Shown here one piece after another: positions 20,201-29,056 of a stretch of DNA of 64,000 bases. The stretch lies in the NCBI GenBank assembly GCA_002163975.1, contig CP019636.1:3607001-3671000 (forward strand). Reading direction: 5' to 3'. The translations under genes and the position numbers were made by a program. The first letter of the stretch is position 1, and each line of letters starts with the position of its first letter. The notes beneath the pieces were generated by a model. That model saw only the letters and a program-made list of their open reading frames with translations. It was not told the DNA's origin and made no database searches. Origin of the DNA: Nostocales cyanobacterium HT-58-2. GTDB taxonomy: Bacteria > Cyanobacteriota > Cyanobacteriia > Cyanobacteriales > Nostocaceae.

Positions 20201-22975
20201 CAAGGGCAACTCAGGTTACGAGACTTGATTGTCAATAAACTGCCCTTTGAGTCAGTGTTAACTGGCAATATTCAATTGGTGCAGGGACAGGGTTTAAATT
20301 TAGATGTCGTAGGCAAAAAAGACCGAATTGCTCTCAACACAGATGCAAAAAATTGCCCCAATTCTTTCTTAGTGCGGTGGCAAGAAGCATTGGCAAGTGG
20401 TCAAACTCAAGGGGAAAATTTGGCAATGAAAGTGGAAAATTTCCCCTTGGCAATATTGAACCTCACTCCACCGCCTAACACTCATCTTGGTAAGGGTGCG
20501 ATCGCCGGATTTGTGACAGGGAATTTTCAGTTCAATCAAAAGACATTTGCGTCACAAGGGAATATTGCAATTGCCAAACCCCAATTTGGTCGCATCAGTG
20601 GCGATCGCCTCAATACCGAGTTTCGCTACGGTGATGGTCAACTTACCATAAAAAATAGCGAATTTGTCAAAGGTGTCAGTCGCTACGCGATCGCTGGGAC
20701 TTTAACCCAAACTGCCAAAGGTCCGCAAATCAAGGGTAAACTGAACGTGACTCAAGGCGAAGTTCAAGATGTCCTGACTGCACTACAGTTATACGAATTA
20801 CAAGATGTCCAACGCGGTTTTACACAGACAAACTATGGTACAGCGGCAGATTTGAGTTCCATTAACTCAGTAGGGTTTTCCGAACAGCCTTTGTCTACTC
20901 AACTCAAACGCTTTGCTGAAATTGACTCTCAGTTAGCACAACAGAAACAACAGCGTCGCAATGCTTCTCCCATACCCGATTTAGCAGATTTAGCCGGAAC
21001 TTTCAACGGTGAAGTCTCCATAGATACAGCAGCAGCAAACGGATTGGATGTGAGCTTTAATCTCAATGGTCAAAACTTTGTTTGGGGTAGGAAAGATGAA
21101 CCGGAACACGTGTATGAAGCAGAGCAAGTGATTGCTCAAGGCAGATTTGAAAATGGTGTTCTGAGGTTGCTACCTTTGCGAATCGAGTCTAAGAACAGGC
21201 TTATCGCCTTCAAAGGCAACATTGGCGGTAACGAACAATCTGGTCAGTTGCGGGTCATCAACTTCCCCTTACAAGTGCTAAATAATTTTGTCAAACTACC
21301 CATTGGTTTAACAGGTCATCTCAACATCTCAGCAGCTTTGGCAGGAAGTGTGAACAATCCACAAGCAAAGGGAGAAGTGCAAATCACTGAGGGGACCCTC
21401 AATCAAAAGAGAGTCGATTCAGCAACTGCCAGTTTTAGCTATGCGAACAGTCGCTTGGATTTTGGCAGCCAGGTCATGGTTTCTGGGTTAGAGCCAGTGA
21501 AAATTGCTGGTAGCATACCCTACCAACTGCCTTTTGCTTCCGTAAAACCAGACAACGATAATATTAGTCTGGATATGAAAGTGCAAAATGAAGGGCTGGG
21601 AGTCTTAAACCTATTAACCAATCAAATCGCTTTTGAAAAAGGAGAGGGACAAATAGACCTCATGGTGCGGGGAACAAGACAACAGCCCACACTAGATGGA
21701 ATTGCGACTGTCAACAATGCCACCTTTTCGGGTCAAGCCTTACCAGGAAAGCTAACAGGTGTGACAGGAAAAGTGCAGTTTGATTTAGACCGCATCATTG
21801 TACAGAATCTTCAGGGTAAGTATAACAACAAGGGGACTGTACAAGCACAAGGAGAGATTCCTGTCTCCAGTCAACAAACTAAAGTAGACAATCCTCTCAC
21901 AGTTAATCTTGATCAGCTCGCTTTAAGTCTCAAGGGACTTTACAAAGGAGGAATCAGCGGGAAGTTGCTCTTTACTGGTTCTGCTCTTGATCCCATCGTT
22001 GGCGGGCAATTGCAGTTGGATAATGGTCAAGTGTTACTGGCAGAATCTACAAATGCTACGACTCCCGCAAATAAAGACAAAAGTGGTAGCATAGACGTCT
22101 CACAGGTAAAAGAAGTAAAGCAAGAGCCTCCCAAAGTTAGCAATACAGCTACCAAGTTTAACGGTCTGCGCTTAAAACTAGGCAAAAACGTAGAAATTAC
22201 TCGTCCACCCATCCTGAGTTTCCGTGCAACTGGCTCTCTGACAGTTAACGGTTCGTTTGGGGACCCAATACCTGAAGGAACTATCCGCCTGAGGGACGGA
22301 AGCGTGAATTTATTTACGACTCGCTTTAACCTTGTGCGTGGTCATCGGCATAAGGCAATTTTTCGAGCAAATCAACCACGCGACCCTGAACTAGACATCC
22401 AGCTATTTGCCAAAGTCCTCGACGTTATTCAAAATACTGATTTAAACAAACCTAATATTACAGGTTTGGCAGCTTTAGAAACGATTCGTGTCGAAGCGAG
22501 TATTCAAGGTCTTGCTAGTAAACTGGACGAAAGTCTTGACTTGAGGAGCTCTCCTATACGCACGCAAACAGAACTTGTTGCTCTGCTTGGTGGTGGGTTG
22601 ATAGAGACAGAAGGACGCAGTAATGATACAACACTAGGGTTAATTAACATAGCAGGTTCTGCTGTCCTAAACAATCTTCAGGAACCTCTTAACCAACTTG
22701 GAACCGCATTGGGCTTAAGTGAGTTGCGGTTATTCCCAACCATCATCTCCGATACTGTGGAAGCAGGTAGAAATAGCTCAACTTTAGAGCTGGCAGCGGA
22801 GGCTGGAGTGGACTTGACTCGCAGGATTTCTCTTTCCACCCTGAAAATTTTGACAACGAGCGACCCCATCCAATGGGGTATTAACTATCGGATCAATAAT
22901 GCCGTTCGTTTCCGTGCGACGACAAATTTATATGATGATAATCGCGCAGTGGTTGAGTATCAGAAGAGGTTTTAA
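17228..22975 (+). CDS. tamB: Translocation and assembly module protein TamB
   Basis: This 1915-residue AsmA/TamB-type protein bridges the inner and outer membranes and is linked to outer membrane protein assembly and lipid transfer. One N-terminal signal-anchor helix lies near residues 32-56. A long repetitive beta-rich body follows, with recurring units of the form LTGQFNVAGSVESFQPQ in about 700-900. The conserved DUF490 C-terminus covers the last 350 residues (GSFGDPIPEGTIRLRDGSV, QWGINYRINNAVRFRA). Residues about 181-205 are a Ser/Pro/Thr-rich insertion encoded by a dispersed repeat also found in hpnB. No ribosome binding site stands out; the ATG precedes a typical positive N-terminus. It is a single-gene unit on the plus strand. 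Confidence 0.93.
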   Translation: MTKACNPDHHSQSPNIFKKHQWLFILSRGGIALSGVVLVGLVGGAWRLWGFIHKELVPLAQSNLTTTLNRPVELGKVKELSLRGVRFGASAIPATPTDPDKVTVEFVEVGFDVLQLLFNRKLKLDVTLVNPDVYIEQDEQGRWITTRITPSGKKGLIKTDLDKLRFRNAKLILVPQPRNLGEVGGTGETFSQPLTSTLSSPSPVAFSQINGTAQLLENNQLIKFNLAGQPDTGGNLSLQGDLRPKTQEVNLESLRAQNLLAADISRIVKLPVQLQAGRVQGELKIQNIQLKQKQQNPLIFGHAHVQGVQLQVPRMAQPFTNSQGNLRFHRTQLQLENVSSAYGKIPLIANGTIDSKAGYKLIARVNSVNAANAWETLKVKLPVPTIGEVQADLQLVGSTTNPILSGTVATIKPAKIDKIDFKSVGAQFEFSPVASIITFKNILGKATVGGELTGTGTIRFVNKIPNLNFNVTAKNVPGDAVALLYQTKPAFKIGTVLGTAQLTGTGDNVQTAVQWQAPQATYPGSGETIVASDKTVSFRNVALNVAGGTVQIAGTWANQRWQAIADTSKVQLQRFVNPSQLQNVSLDDARLNGRLLLSGTSAPFKIATIRTQDNTRVQLAGGTVAISNIQLGEQTFSAQLIADGVQLGRLLKQAPQTLQGPVAGKFQVSGNTDAFNLKTLRATGEGRLLVGGGTITAANIQVADSLYKAQLNASDVALQKLAPLPKQFRGKLTGQFNVAGSVESFQPQTVVAKGQARINFGSGVVNASNVEIANGRYQMQLRANNVPLQQLTQVQPQFSGALTGQFNVAGLVGSLQPQNIQAQGQAQLNVAGGRVTASNIQVADGRYQATFDAAGVELKRLSQQLQGQFGGKVQVLGTVGSFNIANLRASGQVQFSQGLGGVEQPLTAVVGWDGQKLNVERATSRDLNANGYILAQSSRVGIPEITELNLNVQAQNYNLQKLPVQLPKAIALAGKADFGGRISGKLPAPNIQGQLRLRDLIVNKLPFESVLTGNIQLVQGQGLNLDVVGKKDRIALNTDAKNCPNSFLVRWQEALASGQTQGENLAMKVENFPLAILNLTPPPNTHLGKGAIAGFVTGNFQFNQKTFASQGNIAIAKPQFGRISGDRLNTEFRYGDGQLTIKNSEFVKGVSRYAIAGTLTQTAKGPQIKGKLNVTQGEVQDVLTALQLYELQDVQRGFTQTNYGTAADLSSINSVGFSEQPLSTQLKRFAEIDSQLAQQKQQRRNASPIPDLADLAGTFNGEVSIDTAAANGLDVSFNLNGQNFVWGRKDEPEHVYEAEQVIAQGRFENGVLRLLPLRIESKNRLIAFKGNIGGNEQSGQLRVINFPLQVLNNFVKLPIGLTGHLNISAALAGSVNNPQAKGEVQITEGTLNQKRVDSATASFSYANSRLDFGSQVMVSGLEPVKIAGSIPYQLPFASVKPDNDNISLDMKVQNEGLGVLNLLTNQIAFEKGEGQIDLMVRGTRQQPTLDGIATVNNATFSGQALPGKLTGVTGKVQFDLDRIIVQNLQGKYNNKGTVQAQGEIPVSSQQTKVDNPLTVNLDQLALSLKGLYKGGISGKLLFTGSALDPIVGGQLQLDNGQVLLAESTNATTPANKDKSGSIDVSQVKEVKQEPPKVSNTATKFNGLRLKLGKNVEITRPPILSFRATGSLTVNGSFGDPIPEGTIRLRDGSVNLFTTRFNLVRGHRHKAIFRANQPRDPELDIQLFAKVLDVIQNTDLNKPNITGLAALETIRVEASIQGLASKLDESLDLRSSPIRTQTELVALLGGGLIETEGRSNDTTLGLINIAGSAVLNNLQEPLNQLGTALGLSELRLFPTIISDTVEAGRNSSTLELAAEAGVDLTRRISLSTLKILTTSDPIQWGINYRINNAVRFRATTNLYDDNRAVVEYQKRF
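17771..17813 (+). repeat. Dispersed repeat inserted in frame in tamB
   Basis: This stretch shares 25 of 28 bases (17 identical in a row, TCCCAGCCTCTTACCTC) with the minus strand of hpnB at 25605-25632, plus GGGGAAGTAGG at the other edge. It is read in the same frame in both genes and gives GETFSQPLTS here. Confidence 0.75.
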
Positions 22976-23025
22976 GCATTAACCCATGAAATTGCAACTG
23001 TTTTTGGCAGGCACAACTTTTTTGT

Positions 23026-23784
23026 TTAATACTTAAGTACTCCATCTTCCATATAAGCAACTCGGTCAGCCAAATCTAAAATTCGGGGATCATGGGTCAC
23101 AATCAACACTGTACAACCTTGTTCTTTTGCCAACCCACGCAGTAACTCCATTACCAAATGTCCGCTATGGGAGTCTAAAGCAGCCGTTGGCTCATCTGCC
23201 ATAATAACCTGTGGGCGACCAGTCAAGGCACGGGCTATGGCAACTCGTTGTTTCTGTCCCCCTGACAAATCTCGGGGAAGTTGCTTTGCCTTATCCCCCA
23301 GTCCAACCTGTTCTAACAAAGCTTGGGCTTCCTTACGTGCTGACTTGCCCCGAATGCCTTTGACGTTCAAAGCAGCTTCTATATTCTCAATAGCTGTCAG
23401 TGCTGGAAACAAGTTGAAATCTTGAAAAATAAAGCCTATGTGATGCCTTCTGAACCAAGCCAGTTCAGTCCGAGACATTCTCGTAATTTCTTGCCCAAGC
23501 AGATACACACTGCCAGCCGTTGGAGTCAACAGTCCAGCTAAAATTGACAGCAAAGTCGTTTTCCCCGAACCAGAAGGTCCCATCAAAATTTCTATATCGC
23601 CCTTCTGGATTTCCCAGTCAATTTCTTTAAGAATTTGAAGGCGCTGCTGCTTGGAATTGATGACCATTTCCACGCTTTCGGCGAGAATTGCGCCACCACC
23701 AGTAGAATTTCTTGGATATCTGCTTTGAGTAAAGTCATTCGATTGAATTTTAGAATCAGTCATCTGCTCAAATTCTTGGGGCAT
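23026..23784 (-). CDS. devA: DevA/LolD-type ABC transporter ATPase
   Basis: The 252-residue ATP-binding subunit has Walker A GPSGSGKTT near 92-100, Q-loop FQDFNLF, signature LSGGQKQRVAIARAL, Walker B VIMADEPTAALD and H-switch THDP. It belongs to the MacB/LolD/DevA class that works with FtsX-fold permeases and exports lipids or peptides across the envelope. An N-terminal extension of about 35 residues is polar and lacks conserved motifs, so the true start may be a few codons later. It lies 116 bp downstream of the devC-type permease. In heterocystous species DevBCA exports heterocyst glycolipids; paralogues are common, so the substrate here is open. Confidence 0.85.
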   Translation of the reverse strand: MPQEFEQMTDSKIQSNDFTQSRYPRNSTGGGAILAESVEMVINSKQQRLQILKEIDWEIQKGDIEILMGPSGSGKTTLLSILAGLLTPTAGSVYLLGQEITRMSRTELAWFRRHHIGFIFQDFNLFPALTAIENIEAALNVKGIRGKSARKEAQALLEQVGLGDKAKQLPRDLSGGQKQRVAIARALTGRPQVIMADEPTAALDSHSGHLVMELLRGLAKEQGCTVLIVTHDPRILDLADRVAYMEDGVLKY

Positions 23785-23900
23785 ACACAGTTTTCAATTA
23801 TTTAGTAGATATTTGTTGGTGCTTTCGACTGCTGAATAATGGCTTGTTTTAATTAGTATCAGTTAGCACTTATTTAATCTAAGGGAATGACAAAAGAAAA

Positions 23901-25088
23901 CTATCCTTTGAAGACAATTGCTGGATCAACGCGAGTGACCTTCTGAATGGCAAAAACAGCAGAACTGACACACATCAAGACTGTAATTCCAAAAACAATG
24001 ATTCCTGACATAGGTGTAATTAAAATTACAATACCTTGTGTGGTTGATGTCCAAGCTGCCACTCCCAAGCAAAGAGCTATCCCTGGTAGATAGCCTAAAA
24101 TTGCCATCCATATTGCTTGCTCAATAATTACATTGTAAATAAACCAATCAGATGCCCCCATCGCTTTGAGTGTACCAAACTCTTTTATGTGGTCTGTAAC
24201 GGAAGCGTAAAGAATTTGACTAACGACGACTGCACCAACAACGACTCCGACGACTGCACCAAGGCCGAGAATAAATCCAATTCCCGAACGCTCTTGCCAG
24301 TATAATTGTGTTATTTTCGATATCTCTTCACGAGTATAAGCACGGGTTTCTGGCAAAGCCTGTTCCAAATCTCGCTTGAGTTTGGCTATGTTTTGACCAG
24401 GTTTTGCTCGAATCAAAACGAAGTTAATTTGATCTGTTGATATTGGCTTTTTTGCAGAGGAACCCACGTTATTTGGAGAAGCCGTTGTCTGAGTTCCATA
24501 ATTTCTATAAGTGTTGGCAGTCTCTAAAGAGGTAAACAGCAAGGTCCCGAAGATAATTGACTGAGTTCCTGTAGTGAAACCTATTAATTTTGCCGGAATG
24601 TTGTTAATGTCTCCAACCGCACCCAAATTTTTTAGCCGTAGAGAATCTAGGTTAGTTTTGTCAATAATGAAAGTGAAGGATTTCTTCAAGTCATCAAAAT
24701 TACCTTCGACAATGGTTGAACGTTCAAATAATAGCCCTTCTGGATCAGCACCAACTATTGTGACGGAGGTAATCTCGTCTTTTTCTAGTTCATGCCACAA
24801 CCCACCATCAATGATGACAGCTTCAGCTTTATCGACACCTGCAACTTTGCGTGCCTGAGTAACTCTTTCGTAGGGAATTGGGATAGTTAGCCCCAAATGC
24901 TGCATATTTTTTGAAGACACCCATATATCAGCACGCGATTGATCAATTAACTGGGAAGAGGAACGAGCAAACCCATATTGCAGACCAGTTTGAATGGTGA
25001 CTAAGCTCACGGCAAACATAATTCCCGCCTGCGCCACTAAAAAGCGAGGAATGTCTTCGAGTAAATTCTTACGAGCAATTGAAGCCAT
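23901..25088 (-). CDS. devC: DevC-type ABC transporter permease
   Basis: The 395-residue permease has the MacB/FtsX fold: an N-terminal membrane helix near 18-38, a large periplasmic domain (about 40-265), and three C-terminal helices (about 270-300, 320-345, 355-385). The closing VTRVDPAIVFKG is typical of DevC proteins. It pairs with the downstream ATPase. No membrane-fusion DevB gene is adjacent, unlike the classic devBCA operon. The gene upstream on the same strand, 87 bp away, is the hopanoid-associated glycosyltransferase hpnB. Confidence 0.85.
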   Translation of the reverse strand: MASIARKNLLEDIPRFLVAQAGIMFAVSLVTIQTGLQYGFARSSSQLIDQSRADIWVSSKNMQHLGLTIPIPYERVTQARKVAGVDKAEAVIIDGGLWHELEKDEITSVTIVGADPEGLLFERSTIVEGNFDDLKKSFTFIIDKTNLDSLRLKNLGAVGDINNIPAKLIGFTTGTQSIIFGTLLFTSLETANTYRNYGTQTTASPNNVGSSAKKPISTDQINFVLIRAKPGQNIAKLKRDLEQALPETRAYTREEISKITQLYWQERSGIGFILGLGAVVGVVVGAVVVSQILYASVTDHIKEFGTLKAMGASDWFIYNVIIEQAIWMAILGYLPGIALCLGVAAWTSTTQGIVILITPMSGIIVFGITVLMCVSSAVFAIQKVTRVDPAIVFKG

Positions 25089-25175
25089 AATATTAACTTT
25101 GTAATTAATAGGGAATTGTTATGAGTTGCTAGTATTTTGTGGTTAGTAGAACAACCAACCACAAACTCATAACTG

Positions 25176-26447
25176 CTAACTAGTACCTTCCGTTTTAGAA
25201 TACACTCTTCCTTTCCAAGTTCCTCCTCGCTTTTGCCAGTGACGCACAGCCGAGTCTATAGTCATCATGGTATACAGAAAAGCAATTCCAGGAAGACACA
25301 GCGCCAACCAAGGGGAACAGCCATAAAATTTGATGGTGGGTAAGTAGGCACAAGCCATAAGGAGCCAGCCAGACAAGCCTGCGATCGCCATAAGCCAATT
25401 TCCGGTGAGACCTCCAAAAATCGCAGCGACAGGTGGAACAATGTAGACAAGTATCATCCCAATTCCAGTGACGATTAACAGCCCCCAGGAATAATTTAGC
25501 TGTGTAAAGGCAGTTCGGGCTACCATATCCCAAATTGTTGATAGCGATGGATAAGGTCGTACGCTGTGGGTTAAGTCGTCTAGTCCTAGCCAGATTTTGT
25601 GAGAAGAGGTAAGAGGCTGGGAAGAAGTTTCTCCTCTGCTCCCTGCTCCCTGCTCAGAGCTTCCTACTTCCCCACCAATGAGTTGGGACCTACCTGACTT
25701 TACCGCTTGCGCCAGGGCACAATCATCAATTAAGGCGCTGCGGACGACCTGAATCCCACCAATCCGGGTTAAAGCTTCACGGGTTATTAAAATACAACCA
25801 CCAGCAGCGGCGGCTGTTGCTTTTGTGGGGTCATTCACCCAGGGGAAGGGATAGAGTTTTTGAAAGAAAAATACAAATGTGGGAATGAGGAATTTCTCCC
25901 ACAAACTTTTACACCTCAACTGCACCATCAAAGAAACAAGTTCCAAATCTTCTTGTTTCGCCTTTTCGACTAAAGAACGAAGATTTTGAGCATCATGTTC
26001 AATATCAGCATCCGTCAGGAGAAGATACTCTGGTGCTGGTGTTAGGGTCTGTGCATATTGAAGACCTTGGTGTAGTGCCCATAATTTGCCCGTCCAACCA
26101 GGGGGCAAAGGTTCACCAGAAAGGATGTGTAATTGCTGAAGTTTATTTAATTTCTGGGCAACTTGACGGGCAACATTTGCGGTTCCATCGGTACTGTTAT
26201 CGTCTACCAAGATGACTGTCAGATGACCAGGATACTCTTGAGCCAGAAGCGATCGCAAAGTGACCGGAAGCATATCGGCTTCATTTCTCGCGGGGACTAC
26301 AGCATAAATTGCAGGGAACATTGCCAAATCTGTGTGCTGTCTTGTTAATCGTTGGTCGCAGCGCCAAAATTGACCCCAAAACCCCAGTAGTATCACCCAA
26401 ATTGCCAAGGATAGAACGCAAAGCCATAGTCCAATTTCACCGCTCAT
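25176..26447 (-). CDS. hpnB: Hopene-associated glycosyltransferase
   Basis: The 423-residue GT2-type membrane glycosyltransferase has an N-terminal helix (about 7-27), the GT-A core with VVPARNEADMLP, VDDNSTDGT and LLTDADIEH, and three or four C-terminal helices (about 305-400). HpnB genes typically accompany squalene-hopene cyclase, and shc lies divergently 113 bp away. The reaction is not firmly established in the family. Residues about 258-281 are a low-complexity insertion (GSSEQGAGSRGETSSQPLTS) encoded by a dispersed repeat shared with tamB; it interrupts an otherwise compact region without breaking the frame. Confidence 0.88.
   Translation of the reverse strand: MSGEIGLWLCVLSLAIWVILLGFWGQFWRCDQRLTRQHTDLAMFPAIYAVVPARNEADMLPVTLRSLLAQEYPGHLTVILVDDNSTDGTANVARQVAQKLNKLQQLHILSGEPLPPGWTGKLWALHQGLQYAQTLTPAPEYLLLTDADIEHDAQNLRSLVEKAKQEDLELVSLMVQLRCKSLWEKFLIPTFVFFFQKLYPFPWVNDPTKATAAAAGGCILITREALTRIGGIQVVRSALIDDCALAQAVKSGRSQLIGGEVGSSEQGAGSRGETSSQPLTSSHKIWLGLDDLTHSVRPYPSLSTIWDMVARTAFTQLNYSWGLLIVTGIGMILVYIVPPVAAIFGGLTGNWLMAIAGLSGWLLMACAYLPTIKFYGCSPWLALCLPGIAFLYTMMTIDSAVRHWQKRGGTWKGRVYSKTEGTS
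25605..25676 (-). repeat. Dispersed heptamer-containing repeat inside hpnB
   Basis: On the minus strand this holds GGGGAAGTAGG, two copies of AGCAGGG and then the 28-bp word shared with tamB (25/28). GAGCAGGGAGCAGGG is the familiar short tandem heptamer-type repeat of filamentous cyanobacteria. It is translated in frame. Confidence 0.8.
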
Positions 26448-26560
26448 TGTGTTTTCATCTTTCTACTTAGAAAACACATTACAATGACACCTTATGGTAG
26501 GAAAAGAATTTTCCTGACAAGAGCTGATAAGCAGATGTGGTTGAGGAGCAACGGCAAACT

Positions 26561-28477
26561 ATGCAACTTCAAGACAAACTGACAGTTTCCCGTGTCAAAG
26601 ACGCGATCGCCAAAAGCCAAAACTATCTTCTTTCTATTCAGTATCCTGGTGGATACTGGTGGGCGGAGTTGGAATCGAATGTCACCATCACTGCGGAAGT
26701 TGTTCTCCTCCATAAAATTTGGGGAACAGACCGAGAAAGACCTTTGCACAAAGTTGAAGCCTATTTGCGTTCTCAGCAACGGGAACACGGTGGATGGGAA
26801 CTTTTTTATGGGGATGGAGGAGATCTCAGTACTTCGGTTGAAGCATACATGGCGCTGAAACTGCTTGGTGTCCAACAAACAGATCCTGCAATGGTTAAGG
26901 CGCAGAAGTTCATTGTAGAACGCGGTGGTATTAGTAAAACTCGCATTTTTACCAAATTACACTTAGCGCTGATCGGATGCTACAACTGGCGAGGTCTTCC
27001 TTCTCTGCCGCCTTGGGTGATGTTATTGCCTTCAAATTTTGTATTTAATATCTATGAAATGTCTAGCTGGGCAAGGTCAAGCACTGTCCCTTTGCTGATT
27101 GTCTTTGACCGCAAACCTGTTTTTCTGACTGACCCAGCTATTACCTTAGACGAACTGTATGCTGAAGGTGTGGAGCAAGCCCGCTATGAGTTGCCTCGCA
27201 AGGGCGATTGGACAGATTTATTTATTACCCTCGATGATACATTTAAATTAGCAGAAAGCCTGAATTTCGTTCCTTTCCGTGAAGAAGGCATTCAAGCTGC
27301 GGAGCGTTGGATTTTAGAGCGGCAAGAAGTAACGGGCGATTGGGGCGGAATTATTCCGGCGATGCTCAATTCATTGCTCGCTTTGCGAACTCTGGGTTAT
27401 GATGCAGCAGACCCAATAATAGAACGAGGACTGCGAGCAGTTGACAATTTTGCGATTGAAACTGCGGATACCTACAGTGTGCAGCCTTGTATTTCTCCCG
27501 TATGGGATACTGCTTGGGCAATGCGAGCTTTAGTTGCTTCTGGCTTAGCACCAGATCATCCAGTTGTGACAAGAGCCGGAGAATGGTTGTTAAGCAAGCA
27601 GATTCTGGATTACGGTGATTGGGCTGTCAAGAATCGCAAAGGAAAACCGGGAGCTTGGGCGTTTGAGTTTGATAATCGGTTTTATCCAGATGTAGACGAC
27701 ACTGCTGTCGTTGTCATGGCTCTCAATGAAGTGAAACTGCCAAATGAAAAACTCAAGCAGGCAGCGATCGCTCGTGCTGTCAACTGGATTGCTTCTATGC
27801 AGTGTAAGCCAGGTGGTTGGGCAGCGTTTGATATGGACAATGATCAAGACTGGATCAACCAAATCCCTTATGGTGACCTCAAAGCCATGATTGACCCGAA
27901 TACGGCTGATGTCACCGCTAGAGTGTTAGAAATGCTGGGTAGCTGCAATCTGTTAATTGATAAAGGCAATCTGGAGCGAGCAATTACCTATCTCAAAGCT
28001 GAGCAAGAAACTGAGGGTTGCTGGTTTGGTCGTTGGGGAGTAAATTACGTTTATGGTACAAGTGGAGTTCTTTCGGCTCTATCCTCAGTTGCTCCTGACA
28101 AGACGGGACTCAGTATAGAACGGGGTGCTGCCTGGTTAGTGGCAGTTCAAAACTCAGATGGTGGATGGGGCGAAACTTGCCGCAGCTATGATGACCCAAC
28201 TCTCAAAGGACAAGGACCCAGTACTGCGTCTCAAACGGCATGGGCAATACTAGGCTTAATATCAGCAGGGCAGGCAACTGGTAAGTTTGACAAGCAAGCT
28301 ATTGAGCGAGGAATTAGCTACTTGTTGGCAACTCAGAAGTCCGATGGCACTTGGTACGAGGCGAATTTTACAGGGACTGGCTTTCCTGGTCATTTTTATT
28401 TGAAGTATCACCTCTATCAACAGTATTTTCCGCTGCTAGCTCTGGGTCGATATCAAACTTTGTCAGAGTTATGGTGA
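26561..28477 (+). CDS. shc: Squalene-hopene cyclase
   Basis: The 638-residue enzyme cyclises squalene to hopene/hopanol, the first committed step of hopanoid synthesis, as a monotopic membrane protein. It has the catalytic motif DVDD at 377-380 (PDVDDTAVV), the CQPC-like CISPVWDTAWA stretch, and several QW repeats (QREHGGWELF, QEVTGDWGG, QCKPGGWAAF, QNSDGGWGE, QKSDGTWYE). The start at ATG 26561 has GAGGAG 12 nt upstream; a GTG at 26537 would add eight residues without a ribosome binding site. Family length is about 630-640. It is divergent from hpnB. Confidence 0.97.
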   Translation: MQLQDKLTVSRVKDAIAKSQNYLLSIQYPGGYWWAELESNVTITAEVVLLHKIWGTDRERPLHKVEAYLRSQQREHGGWELFYGDGGDLSTSVEAYMALKLLGVQQTDPAMVKAQKFIVERGGISKTRIFTKLHLALIGCYNWRGLPSLPPWVMLLPSNFVFNIYEMSSWARSSTVPLLIVFDRKPVFLTDPAITLDELYAEGVEQARYELPRKGDWTDLFITLDDTFKLAESLNFVPFREEGIQAAERWILERQEVTGDWGGIIPAMLNSLLALRTLGYDAADPIIERGLRAVDNFAIETADTYSVQPCISPVWDTAWAMRALVASGLAPDHPVVTRAGEWLLSKQILDYGDWAVKNRKGKPGAWAFEFDNRFYPDVDDTAVVVMALNEVKLPNEKLKQAAIARAVNWIASMQCKPGGWAAFDMDNDQDWINQIPYGDLKAMIDPNTADVTARVLEMLGSCNLLIDKGNLERAITYLKAEQETEGCWFGRWGVNYVYGTSGVLSALSSVAPDKTGLSIERGAAWLVAVQNSDGGWGETCRSYDDPTLKGQGPSTASQTAWAILGLISAGQATGKFDKQAIERGISYLLATQKSDGTWYEANFTGTGFPGHFYLKYHLYQQYFPLLALGRYQTLSELW

Positions 28478-28655
28478 GAAGAGGTGCAGGGGGAAAAGAG
28501 AGCAGGGGAGGCAGAGGAGGGAGAGAGGCACTGGTTGAGGAAGAATGGACACTAACTCTTCTTCCCCTGCTTGTTCTCCCCTGCGGTGGATGTTGGTGGT
28601 ACGCTCTTTCTATAGGGTCTTAAGTAGTGTTGCTTACTGATAGGAGGTTATACTC

Positions 28656-28871
28656 ATGTATTTATTCATGGAAGCAGCAGCGCAAGCAGCCAAAGAACCA
28701 TACCAATTTCCTTGGGCTTTCACAGCTGTGTATGTTATTGGCTTCCTCGCTGCTGTCACTATTGGTTCAATTGCTTGGTATAACTCCAAGCGTCCTGCAG
28801 GTTGGGAAGACAAAGAGCGTCCTGACTTTGTGCCTCAAGTTAAGAAAGATGAAACTCCAGGGCTAGGTTAG
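28656..28871 (+). CDS. Psb35-like photosystem II assembly protein
   Basis: The 71-residue single-span protein has one membrane helix (about 22-42, AVYVIGFLAAVTIGSIAWY) followed by the conserved stretch NSKRPAGWEDKERPDFVP. This pattern resembles the cyanobacterial Psb35 family, which stabilises the CP47 module and high-light-inducible proteins during PSII assembly. An excellent AGGAGG (28641 onward) precedes the ATG by 7 nt. The family name is recalled from the tail motif and is less certain than the gene itself. Confidence 0.72.
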   Translation: MYLFMEAAAQAAKEPYQFPWAFTAVYVIGFLAAVTIGSIAWYNSKRPAGWEDKERPDFVPQVKKDETPGLG

Positions 28872-28955
28872 CTGAAGTCCTAATCAGTTCTGAGCCATAA
28901 CGAGCCAGCGCCCTCTGTTGGTTCCCCAATTTTAGGCGACTGGCACTGCCGAGTA

Positions 28956-28985
28956 CTGAGTTAAAAAACCTCAGACTTTTTTCTT
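28956..28985 (+). terminator. Possible terminator after the Psb35-like gene
   Basis: CTGAG (28956-28960) and CTCAG (28970-28974) form a short 5-bp stem, followed by a T-rich run. The stem is weak. Confidence 0.35.
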
Positions 28986-29056
28986 TTTATGTGAAAAAGC
29001 TAGGTTATACAAAAAAGTATTTGCTCAGGACTCATTGCTCAGAACTGAGGAGTGTT

